The translations under genes and the position numbers were made by a program. Source: Maylandia zebra (lineage: Eukaryota; Chordata; Actinopteri; Cichliformes; Cichlidae). Taken from it: a stretch of DNA of 64,000 nucleotides. Shown here piece after piece: positions 23,196 through 35,100 of this stretch. The DNA is taken from positions 41,994,123-42,058,122 of the forward strand of contig NC_135172.1 of the NCBI RefSeq assembly GCF_041146795.1, written 5' to 3'. Numbering within the stretch: the stretch's first letter is position 1; every line of letters starts with the position of its first letter. The notes under the pieces are model-generated. The model was not told the DNA's origin. It worked only from the letters and a program-made list of their open reading frames with translations, and did no database searches.

Positions 23196-24333
23196 AATAC
23201 TGCAATTTCACTTCCCATAACCCAGGTGGTCTTTGATGGTCTGCGCAACACAGCAGATTTACTATTATCCAACTAATAATAAGAAGTCACTAACTAGCAG
23301 ATGTGAGGCTTAGCAGACAGCTAGTGCTTACAGCTGTGTTAGCACACACCTCAAAGTAGCCACATCGCTAACTCTGAGTTTTACAAAAATGCAAGCAGGT
23401 GAGTTATTAAAAAACTCCACCTCCTTCCAAATTTCCAAAACATGACTAATTTTAAAAGCTTGTTTTTAAATTAATTATGTGCCTGAAACAACTCCATCAC
23501 AGATCTCCATCCTGGGATACTTTCTGGCTCACAATGCATCATCCTCCCGTACCGTTTCCAAACCCCCACCCTCCCAAAAAAAGTCGAGCAGAAAAGACAC
23601 GCCAGCCCAGACGCTCAGCTCTCCATATGGTCACTAAAAGCTGTTGCAGCAAGTAAAAAGCCATTTTATGAGCTTGATATCCTGTTTGCTGTGACCTTTC
23701 CAGGAGAACCGCACACTAAACACAACTACCCACAACCTCGCACACACATAAACAAAGTGACGTGCGTGGACGAGCATGCAGGGTAATTAAGTCGGCCGGC
23801 AAGCTGTCCTGTTGTGGCTCTAATGAAGTTTCAGTGGTACCAGCCTTGGCAGACATGTTTCCATATTTACACTTGGTTTGTTTCTTTAATTTCTTGGATC
23901 AATTTATGAACTTCCTTCTGCCAAGGCTGGAGGAGCTTTCCAGGTTACATCACTACTCCAAAGTTGTGGGAGCTGCCTCCACAACGGCCAAAAAAACAAT
24001 AACTGCAGCTCTGAGATGACGACTGTGCAGAAGCAAACACTAAGAGTTAGAATTAGACTAGAAATGTCAACTTTTTTTTGTTTAAATTGTTTTTGAATAT
24101 TGTGTAGAAAGTATGAACAGCAGGTGCGTGCAAGCCTTTTACTTACAGTCAGAGCCGTGTGCCTGAGATAACCACATCCTCCTTCTATGACATCATATAT
24201 TTGCAAGAGTAGAAAAACAATGTGAAACTGAGCGGTTAGAGCAGTGTGAAGCCTGAGCTTTTGTCTCACAGGTGCTCTTTGTGCACAGACTGATAACAGA
24301 TAACAGCATGGGGCGTCCCCTTTAAGATGAGCC
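23196..24333. other. Intergenic sequence downstream of dtd1
   Basis: No gene was recognised. It contains an exact 14-bp inverted repeat (23840-23853 and 23917-23930). Confidence 0.5.
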
Positions 24334-24339
24334 TTTATT
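24334..24339 (-). terminator. dtd1: Candidate dtd1 polyadenylation signal
   Basis: AATAAA on the minus strand, 112 bp after the dtd1 stop codon. It is the first such hexamer downstream, which would give a short 3' UTR. Confidence 0.55.
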
Positions 24340-24450
24340 TAGTGGGAAATGATTGACAAATTCTAAAGACTAAATTAGACAGACACGCCTGAGCGTAACT
24401 GTACCTGACTGCATGTGTGTGTGTGCATATTTCCCGTTCACCTTGATGAC

Positions 24451-24606
24451 CTAAGGCTCCCTCTCCGAAGACACGTCCCCCTCTGCCCCACTGCTGGCGT
24501 TGGGGTCCTGTCGAGAACGCTGGGCGCCCTTCTCCCTGCCGGACTCTGAGGGACCCTTGGAGCGCGTCTTCTCTTTCCTCTGCTGCTGCTTTTCCTGCTT
24601 TGATAG
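24451..24606 (-). CDS. dtd1: dtd1 exon 5
   Basis: 156 nt, residues 157-207 and the TAG stop. Lys/Arg/Gln-rich start (LSKQEKQQQRKEKTR) and acidic end. Acceptor TTTCTCAG. Confidence 0.95.
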   Translation of the reverse strand, partial: LSKQEKQQQRKEKTRSKGPSESGREKGAQRSRQDPNASSGAEGDVSSEREP

Positions 24607-27600
24607 CTGAGAAAATACAAGAAAGCAAAACGGCTGGGTCAGAAAGACAACAAGCAGTTTAAAACAGCAGCTAAGCTTTTAAGATCAGAGCTCTCACGGG
24701 ACACACACATTGTGGTTTTGTAAAATTTACACAAGTGGAAGCATATAAGTAGAAAGTTAAATAGGCCCTAAGACTGATCCTTGTGGTACACCACAGGTAA
24801 TGTGAGCCGTAGATGATGTAATCAAAAAGAATCCTTCCAAATATTCCTGAATCCAGATCCAGATCGAGTCCGGCTCCTAAGAATAATATTTTCATGCAAG
24901 TCTGGCCATAAGCTTTTTTCCCCCACCTGCTAACAAGCAGACAAACAACCCGGTCACATTACATCGTAGACAGAGGATAGTTAGAATAAGTAATAATAAT
25001 TTATGGATTCTTATTTCTAAAACTGTAACATTTCCCTTTTCCTACTCTGCGACTGAAACCTGACTCATCTGGGCCTCCTGGTGGCTCTGTGGTCCCACCA
25101 TGAACATGCTGCATCATGACTTGCAGATCATGACCTTTGCAGTATGCTCAGTATTCACCCAAAGATCCTGACATGCATGACAATTACAACAATTAATTAA
25201 ACAAAGAAAAAGAGGCCCGTGCCAGCACTCCACATTTGTGATACATGACTACTTCTATTCTCTCGGCATTCAGAGCTATTCCGAGCTGTCATATGATCCC
25301 CTCAATGAGTCTATTGTTGTGACTGCACGCACTCCCTCTTTTCAAAATAGCCCTTCATGCTGCCACTCAGCACAACTAGTCAGACAACTCTACTGATCAA
25401 AAACCGCTCCTCCCTCATCTTCACGGTTCATAAACATCACTCCACAGTGATGATGAAGTAGGTATGCTACCTGACATCCAAGATAGTCTGGAAACACAGA
25501 TGGTAAAACTTTTATGGTTGTAGGAGAAATATTTATGAACTACATGTCATCTTAAAAATCCAAAGCATTGCATAAGACATTACATTATTCAACGAGTACA
25601 AAAAAGACTGTTATTCCCAGCTGAACCCATTAACATGCTGTGGTAAGAAACTAGGCCTGCTGTTGTCTTTGTTGATGATATCGGTCAGATCAGTGAGTAT
25701 CTGGAAAGTGACACCATTTTGCTAATTATGCCTCCAGTTGCTGCTTGTTTGTGGGTCTCTCTGCATCCAGTTAATAACTGAACAGCATGCTCTATTGGGT
25801 TGAGATCAGGTGGTTAACTTGGCCATCAAAGAATATCCCATTTCTTTGCCTTAGAGATCTCTCAGGTTCCTTTTACAGTTTGCTTTGGGTCATTATCCAC
25901 TGGCACTGGGAAGCTCGGTCTAATCAGTTCTGCAGCAGTTGGCTGAATCTGAGCAGAGTGCAGCCCTGCACACTCCAAAATCCATCCTGCTGCTCCTATC
26001 AGCACTCACGTCATCAATAAAAGCAAATGACATGGTTCCACACGCGCATGCAATAATGTGACCTCCAATGTGTTCGACAGATGATGTGGTATGCTTTAGA
26101 TCAGGAGCTGTTCCTCTTCTTCTCCACACTTGTCATTCTTTCACAAGTTAATCTTTGTTTCTTCTTTTCAAAGAATTATTTTTTCCAGAACCGTGTCGTC
26201 TAAAACAGCGTTCCCCAACTTTTTTTGCGTCACGGACCGGTTTATGTCTGACAATATTTTCACGGACCAGCCTTTAAGGTGTCGTGGATAAATACAACAA
26301 GATAAAACCAGTACCGGTACCAAAAAAGGGAAGATTTATTCATAACACACGGGAAAAGACCCAGAGAAACCAAGTTACAGATAAAAACGATAAAAACCCT
26401 GAAAACCATCAATTTCACATCCGAGCTTCAACTCTCGCGGCCTGGTACCAAATGACTCACAGACCAGTACCGGTCCGTGGCCTGGGAGTTGTACAAATCT
26501 GTACAAATGTACAAATCTAATCAAGCCTCCCCGTTCTTCCTGTGTAACCAGCGGTTTGCATCTAGCTGTAAACGACTGGTTTCCTCTGCATTTCATTTCA
26601 ATTGATTGTAGACTGAAAGAGATGCGTCTACCTACTCGAGCGTGTTCTTGACTTAGATGTTTTTTTCTTAACCGTGAAAATCGTTCTGTCATCATGTACT
26701 TTTGTAGTCTTCTGTGGTCCTTCAGGCCTTTTGTGATTGCTGAGCTGATTGGTGCATTTCATCTTTGTAAGAATGTTAATTTTTAACACTGCTGATGTGT
26801 TTGCTCTCTCTAATAGGTGCATTTTGTCCTTCAGTCTAATGATTGTTTCCTTCTCTTGCATCTCCATCTCTTTGGACCTCACATTCAGAGTTCCAGTGAA
26901 CTGTTACCAAATATAAGTTCAACACTTGAATGAACTCCTCACATGTCCATAACACTGGTTGTAGGTCAACTCAATTGCTTTTAAACCTCTGAAAATGGCG
27001 TCTATGTACATTTTTAAAAAAATTCTAAACAGTTAATACAATACTTTTGTTAATCCCCTTGAATTAAAGCTGTGCTTCAGTCACATCTTGATTGTTTGAT
27101 ATAACACCGTGGTAGTGCACAAAGATATCTGTTTATAACTCCAACACTAAAGCTCCGTCCAAACCCAAAACTCTGATCTCCAACCCAGTGAAAGCTTAGC
27201 ATGATCAAACATTATGTAACTCCTGTGAATGTTGGGTTTCAGCCCACAGCCTAAATCAAAATGCACCAACAGTAAGGTGAACAAACAGAAAAACTCTGGA
27301 GCCCTCTGCCATCGGGCTGCAGCCTCCAGCTTCCCAAAGAGAACATCCAAAACTGGATGATTTTCATTGCTCTGGATAACTCTATTGTTTGCTGGCCGCT
27401 TGACCCTGTGGTGGACTAAATCCCTGATTCATGGAAAGAAAGGAACAGTGTCTGCTGGCTGTTGCTTCATTTCCCACCCCGTGCCAAGCGTAGCCTATTG
27501 GCTGGCCTTTTATCCCTCATGTTCAGTCTTGGCTTTGGTTCCTCAGCCCCCACAGCAAAACATCCCAAACAGACAAGATTAAAATTCTGAGGACTGCTTA

Positions 27601-29102
27601 ATATCCCTCCCTTTGGGCAAGCAAGCCAAGTCCACCAAGGGGAGAGCAGCCAAAGCCTGCCTGCAGCCAAGGCATAAGGACGCTAACTGGGCTCCACAGA
27701 AGTGAGCAGAATTCAGGAAGGCTGCACGAAGCTCGTTCTGGTGGCAGAAGGAGCTGAGAAACATCCTGTCGCTGCAGGAGACCGTCCACTTTTGCACTGA
27801 TTTCTATCTCCATTACTTGACTCTTATTCATTCATAAATCAGCGGTTAAATGCACAAACCCCCCCCCCAAAAAAAAAAACATTTCATGACTCGTTCACAG
27901 AATCACTGCAGAGAAAATCGAGTAAATCCAAAGTTGAACAAATCACGAATGAGACCATGATCATGTAGCTTGATCCAGCCTTAAAAAAAATGAGGAGTGA
28001 ACCTGGACTTTTCTTCAAAATAAGAATTTGATCTCAGTTATCTTGTTTTAATAGTTGTCGAAACACAAAAATTGTGACTGAAATTAAAACCTGACAAACT
28101 GATCAATCAACAAAGTTTTTGCTTCAATTAAAAAATGAAAGAAAGCAAAAATGCATCAATGATGCAAAACGGACTTGCAAAGAAAAGATAAATATTAGTT
28201 ACAGCTGCATGTTAATAAATCATCTGCTGCAGTGTTAATTGGTTTTATAAAAATAGCTTGCTTTAAAAAAAAAAAAAAAAAGGGACATTTTGCAAAAACA
28301 GGCAGGAGGAAGATGAAGATTTACAGATGTAGCGGGATTTGGGGATAAATTTATGAAGTACATCTCTGTTCACAGTTCAGATTTTCACAGCCGTCCTGTA
28401 ACGGTGTTTGTTTTCTTAACAAGCGATGTGGCGAGAAAACACTTAAAGGCAAAGAATCAATGAAATACAAAGTCACTGAAGAAGCATTGGGTTGTGGTAC
28501 AGGATGATCTTAAGAATAAAGATCAGTTTATATTTTGAGGGGACACTTTGAGTGAAGGTGAAAATTAGGACTAAATGAAGCTAAAAGAAGTTTGTTTTAT
28601 GTGTTTTAAACAAATAGAAAATCCTGGATTGGCTCTGGAACCTTTCCTTCATTTTAGTTTATTTAAAAAGGTAAAATAATAAGAAAAAAAATAAGAAAAT
28701 GAAACTTCAAAACTGTTAATTTAATTCAGCTCTGGTGCTTTCAGTCCCCTGGAGCTGGTCCTCTGTACTCATATCAAGACTTCTCAGAAGCTAAAATGAA
28801 TCACCTGCTAATGTACTTTTCATCCAGCACCACACTGATGTCGCTTTCCCTAAAAGCACCGAGCATGAAAACCTGTCAAAGCTCCCTGCATGCAATCAAA
28901 ATGATATACTAACCCTTTCAGATCACAGCGCACACTTTCAGAATAAAACCATCCCTTTAGAAAGGAGGCATCCTGGTTTGACTCTGGTTTCCTGGAGCAA
29001 ACAGTTACAGCCTGGACAGGTACAGCAGAGGGAGAGCGTGAGCATGTGGGCCGATGGTGCCAATCATCTCAAACCCACACATAACACCCTGTCTCTCTCT
29101 AT

Positions 29103-29170
<68 letters not shown>

Positions 29171-32100
29171 AAACAAATGGGGGACTTTTCAGCTCCTTCA
29201 CGGAGGCGACTGAGTGATAGTGAGATATCAGTGAATCAGCGCGGCTCCGTGGGGGTGACACACGTTAATCGTGGCTGCTGTCTGAGAGCTTAAAGTTTTG
29301 TTTTCTGCTTTCTCAAATCTAGATTGTTTTTCTTGAATCCTTAATTTGGGATTTGGGATCCTGGAATTCTGCAAACTTAACACCCAGCCTAAAAAGCACT
29401 AGCTTTGCAAGTGAAACAAACCACGAGCACATCAGCATAACGACAGGGGCACATCTTACATGAAGGGCTACAGCCAGCAAGTTAGCAGTAACTGAACCTT
29501 CAAAATAAAAGCGTGGGGCCTGTTCAATGGTAGATCAGTCACACGGGTGTCTCATATGGATGAAAAAATAAAAGAAATAAGTAAAAATAAGTAAGCTAAT
29601 TTAGTGTGTTTTACTTTTCTAATATTTTACTTTATTTTGTTGAATTTTTATTGCATTTGTGGAAAAAAGTCGATGAAAGATTGTGAGTTATAAAACCAAA
29701 ACGATCAGCTGGGCAGCAATGATCTGTGAGTTTGTGACTTTGAGTGAGATGATAGGTTTTCCCACATGCAGACGCATCCACACAACACACTACTTTGTGT
29801 ATTATACTTCTAATATTCATTTAACTGGCTGGATTTATAGATGTTATTGGATATAATTTTTATATTGTTTTCTTTCCTCGAGTTTCACTTTGCTTAAATT
29901 CGAAGCATTTGTGGATTTTAAAAATAACCTCTGTGTGACTCTTTCAAACTCAGATCTAAGGATGCATGACTTTATAAATCTTAGATTTAATTTTAGTCAG
30001 TCAGATATTGAACAGTATTCGTATAAATCACACAAAATCAAGCAAAATAAAATAAAAATAAAACAAACTTCAAGAAACCTGAAGGGTATAAATAATGGAT
30101 GCTTCTTATTTCACTCATTTTAAAAAAGAAACAACAACAAAAATCTGTAGCATAAGAATCAAGAGTCTGTACATGAGAGGAGAGCAAACACCGCCACCTG
30201 GTGGTACAATAGAAATGAACTCCTTCACACTGACAAATTAGGGAGCTCCTCCCTGCTGACCCTCTCAGAATCAGCTGATTTTTTAAATTTTTTTTTTGTG
30301 CAGTAACTTTTTGGAGTGTGACTATATTCAAAAAAATGTTGCATGCCTTGATTAGATGCACCAGAGTTACAGGCCCTCAAAGTACAGAGAGACGGGAGTC
30401 TGTCGAAAATCGGTGCTTTCTTAGTCACCTTATTTTTTATTTTTTTTAATGTAAGTACAGGGAGGTATCCATGTGAAATTTTGATTTCCTCTGAGCATCA
30501 TTGTCATGGGACGCATCCTAGTTTCAATAAACTGCAGCAATTTCATGTCTTTAATGTAGAGGAACAGAAACAAGCATTGATACTGGAGCTTTTTCTGATC
30601 ATTCACTGGAGAAAACTTGCATGAAAAATGCAATTTGGGCAAACTTTGAAAAGTCATCTGACAAAGTGGGAGAGTTGCTGCTCAGTACAAGTAACAGCAT
30701 ATGAAAGGTCTCCTTGTTATCTAACTCGTATACAAACATGACAGGTGATCGGTAACAGGTAGACTCCTGCAGGCACTGCACATTGGAGGAAAGGCAGCGG
30801 CCAGTGGTATCTGAGGTATTAAGATGAGTCTTTAAAGCTTCGTGCCGAGTGATGTACCTGTTTGGGGTCTGTGGGTCCAGTCGGTGATGTCAGTTCGATG
30901 GTGACCGGTCCGTCGTTTTGAATGTGGACCTGCATGCGAGCCCCAAACTTCCCATCTACAATGATAAAACCAGGAAGACAAATGAATAGAGATTACAGTT
31001 TACAGGCATCAGCACTTGATGTTTCACGATGTGACGTGGAGCTTTGAGACATTGGGGACAAAGGCGACGGAGAGGTGCGAGGACAGGAAGTTTCTCAAAT
31101 GTTCTCCTTTCTTCCACCGAGTCCACGAGATTAATGACACCATCTGCACAATGAAGCCGTTGGGCCGCGGTGGAAAAAGCGCTGCATCATCGCATTTTCT
31201 CTCTGGAGGGGGAGGCGGAAGGCTTCCTAATTAAGAAGCCCTACACCTCCCTCGCTGGGACAAGGTGTTCTCCTCACCTGCTCCCCGGTGGGCTGACCCA
31301 GTTCACCGCCACCGTCATTGCCAGCGCGTCACCACACCGATGATCCACCGCCTAAACTGCTGTAACCTTACACCGAGATGGGAATACGGGCAATTAAATA
31401 GCAGGGAGCAGGATCACTAGTCCAGGCCCATAAGTGTGTGGCAATAGCTGTGACCTTTGACCTTTTGTTTCCAATTAGCTTTGTATCAGGTAACAGGCAT
31501 TTTTCAGCCATGCCGTCCTGCAGCCTCCTGGGACTCTATTAAGACTGGTCTCTGAAAAGACCGCCAACAGACTGTGGCTATTTTTTTTAATTAAAATAAT
31601 CCATCTTAGCTAGAAACAGCAGCTATCAGCTCAATATCAATATCCAGACCTAAACTCCAGCAGGGGGCAAAAATCAGAGGACTTTAAAGTGGGGCAGTGA
31701 AGATGATGAAGGGCTGGATTTACTGAGAGGGGCGTTGAGCGTTGAGGATGAAATAGCTATGTGCTAATTAGAGTGCAGCTAGTTCATTTCATTAATGACC
31801 AGCTTTTTAACTAAAGCAGCACAAATTAGCAGCTCCACAACAAGCAGGCCTGACGAGGGAGCGGGTAACCCGGGTAACGCAGCCGTTTTTCTTCACACAC
31901 AGCATGACAATTCAGATTAAAGGTAAGCAGCTGATGGGTATGATATGTTTTTTATTCTTCTGCTGGAAATTACAGGGAACTGTGTGATCTCTGGATGAAT
32001 CTGACACTCAGGTGGAGCAGAGGGTTCATCGAGATGAAGCATGCTTTATAACAAACCTGAAAATACCTGCAACCATCGGTGCTACCCCTCAGCCTGCTTG

Positions 32101-35100
32101 CAGACACACCTATGGCATCAATTCCAAAGTCCTACATCATGTGTTAATGAAATGTTACTGAGCCACCTGCATAAACATGAGCACAGCTTTTGTTCTTCTT
32201 GCTGCATGCATGCATGTCTTGTGATATTATGGATGTTTAGAAATAGTCGATTAGACGATTAAACATCATTATTGAGCACCACAAGTCAGTTAAAGCAATT
32301 CTTCTTCCCTTTTTATGAACGTACATTACTGGTCACCGGCTCGTCCTGTAATTTAACAACACTATCCTCCAACATCTGTAGCACCCGCAGACACCTGAGA
32401 CCCGCTCTCTGTGATAGGAAGTTGTAAAAAAGCGAGGTGGAAAGTCGGGCAGACGACAGCTGCATAAACCAGCGCAGGTCTGCATTTAAAGTAGAAAATG
32501 GACAGGTGCTGGTTCGATTTATCAGAGAAAACTAGCGTTTGATTTAACCATTTGACCAAAGAAGCATGTGGATGCTACGGATCCTAGCACTGCTAATGTT
32601 AGCACACGCAGCAATCCAACCGCAGTCTGAGTGTTTGCAACGTTAACATCAGCAAAAAGAGATGCACATCTCAGCGGCATCTGAGAATAACTGGATTATC
32701 AAAGAATATTATTCAGTTTCATTCATTCTCTTAAATAACCACATGTTCATATGGACAGTGTTTCTTACTTTTGGACAAGTAAACTGGTCACCAGCAACAG
32801 AACTACTTGAGAAGCTGGAGGAATTTATTTAAAGTTAATGTTAAATATTGTAAGATTCAAACTAGGGATGTAGTCAACTAGTCAGCAAACACACTGAAAG
32901 CATTTAAAACTGAACCCAGCCCAAGCACGAGGCTAAACATGGCTGTTTAACAGCTAACGTTAGCAGTGCTAACTTTAACCTTCACTCTCTGCAGGCTGGC
33001 ATCCACACGCCTCTCACACAGCCACTCATTTCCTACTTCAAAGTATTGCAGTGGTTTATAGTTCATGTCTGACCCTTCACATCGTACCATACCAGAGAGG
33101 AAGAGGCTCTGCTGGTCGTTAGAGTCGCAGCTTTTGCCAACTGCTGACACGCATCAATAAAGTAGGAACAATCTGTTTAACCGACTAACAAAGCAGCGAT
33201 CTTAGACTCGATTAGTCGCACACGTCTAACATTAATCTGACTCGCTTCACATCAGAGTCCCATTAACAGCTGCTTTTAATAAAGATTTTAATCTTAAACT
33301 GCTACTGCAGTTTAAAGAGTCAACCGGTGTCCACAGCTTTCAGTCACAGTGTTTTATAGTCAAAAAGAAGGCTTTGCTGACGTGGCCCTACGCCTCTGTT
33401 TGACCCACCTTTAATGAGCTCCGGTTTGTGGGTGCTCCTCATGTTCTCCAGCATGCTGTCGTAGAAAGGCTGAGCGAGTTCTGCGGGCATGGCCGAGTGG
33501 AAGTCCGGCTTGTTGCCCTTCAGGATGCACTGCAGGGTGAACTGGCTCACACACAGAACCTCAAAGTCTCGCTCCATGACACTTTTGCTCCACGCTCGGC
33601 CGTGCTCGTCCTCGAACAGCCTCAGGTTCAGGATCTTACGCACCCTGAAAACACAAAGATGAGAACAACACAGTAAGCAGCCTCTCCTACACGTCTGTAT
33701 TTTATATTAATCTTTGTTTTTATTTATTTTACACTTTCTGTTTTCAATTCAGTCAACGGTGACAATAGCCATCCATCCATCTTCATCTGCTTTATCCGAG
33801 GCCGGGTGGCGGGGGCAGCAGCCTAAGCAGAGACGCCCAGACCTCCCTCTCCCCAGCCACCTCCTCCAGCTTATCCGGGGGAACACAAAGGCGTTCCCAG
33901 GCCAGCCGAGAGATATAATCTCTCCAGCGTGTCCTGGGTCTGCCCCGGGGCCTCCTCCCGGTGGGACATGCCCGGGACACCTCACCCAGGGGGCATCCTT
34001 GTCAGATGCCCGAACCACCTCAGCTGGCTCCTTTCGATGTGGAGCAGCAGCTGCTCTACTCTGAGCCCCTCCCAGATGGCCGAACTTCTCACCCTATCTC
34101 TAAGGGAGAGGCCAGCCACCCTTCGGAGGAAGCTCATTTCTGCCGCTTGTATCCGCGATCTCGTTCTTTCGGTCACTACCCACAGCTCGTGGCCATAGGT
34201 GAGGGCAGGGACGTAGATCGACCGGATCAGAATCATTGAAGACATTTAATTTTTGCATAAATGTTTTATTATTTTGACTGTGTGCTTTTAGTTTATTTAG
34301 ATTTCCCTTCTTTTTATGATGAAATTACAGTGTTTGAGATCTCAGGGTGTACTTTCTGCTTTCTGCACTCACATGTACTCAGCATCCCTCTGCGTGTCCT
34401 CCACAGATATGCCCAGCAGCACACACAGTCCACGTCCGATCGAGCTGATCTGCTCCTCGCCCACTGCAAGAAAGCACAACAAAATGAACACTGGCACAGA
34501 GATATCAGGCAACGCCGTGCCCACAGAGATCACAACCAACTTGAAGAAATCAGACAAAGGAGATTTTATGTTTTTACATCCTCAAAATTTGTTCATTTTC
34601 AAGTTTCTATAAAAGCATTACAGGCAGCTTTGGACATGTGTGGATATTTGCAACTGCAGTGAATTTGTTTTTCGTCTTGGATACTTGGAACTGATTTAAA
34701 CCTAGCGGTAAACGCGTTCTACTTGACTGTCTGAGGGTCACTTTGGCCTTCTGTGCACCGAAGCAGCGAAATTATACCAACGCATGTCTCAGAATCCATT
34801 CAATGTAATCTCTCACACAGATGCATGCCCTACAGAAGATATGTGCAAACATCAATTCTTGCCATTATTCAAACTGTAGAAACCATCAAATTTGTGTCTT
34901 TAATATTTGTTTCTTTAGCTTTTTGTTCATTTTACTTATTTTTTTACATGACAAAATGAGCCATGTCAGAGATGTCAGCATCTGAACAGAGACTCACACC
35001 AGCAGCCTGTTGCTTACTGGCCAGCTGCTCTAACCTCTGCTCTTCTAGCTACTAAGAGTCATGCTGTATATACTGGACAAAGGATGCTGAAGATGGAGCT

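Noticed and set aside
29054-29293. Thr-His repeat protein frames
   Set aside because: Translation of the CA microsatellite.
30194-30204. CCACCTGGTGG palindrome as a CTCF site
   Set aside because: Lacks the GGGGGC part of the core; more like an E-box/palindrome by chance.
33714-34239. Plus-strand open frames of 89-116 codons
   Set aside because: Antisense of the Rex3-like LINE reverse transcriptase.
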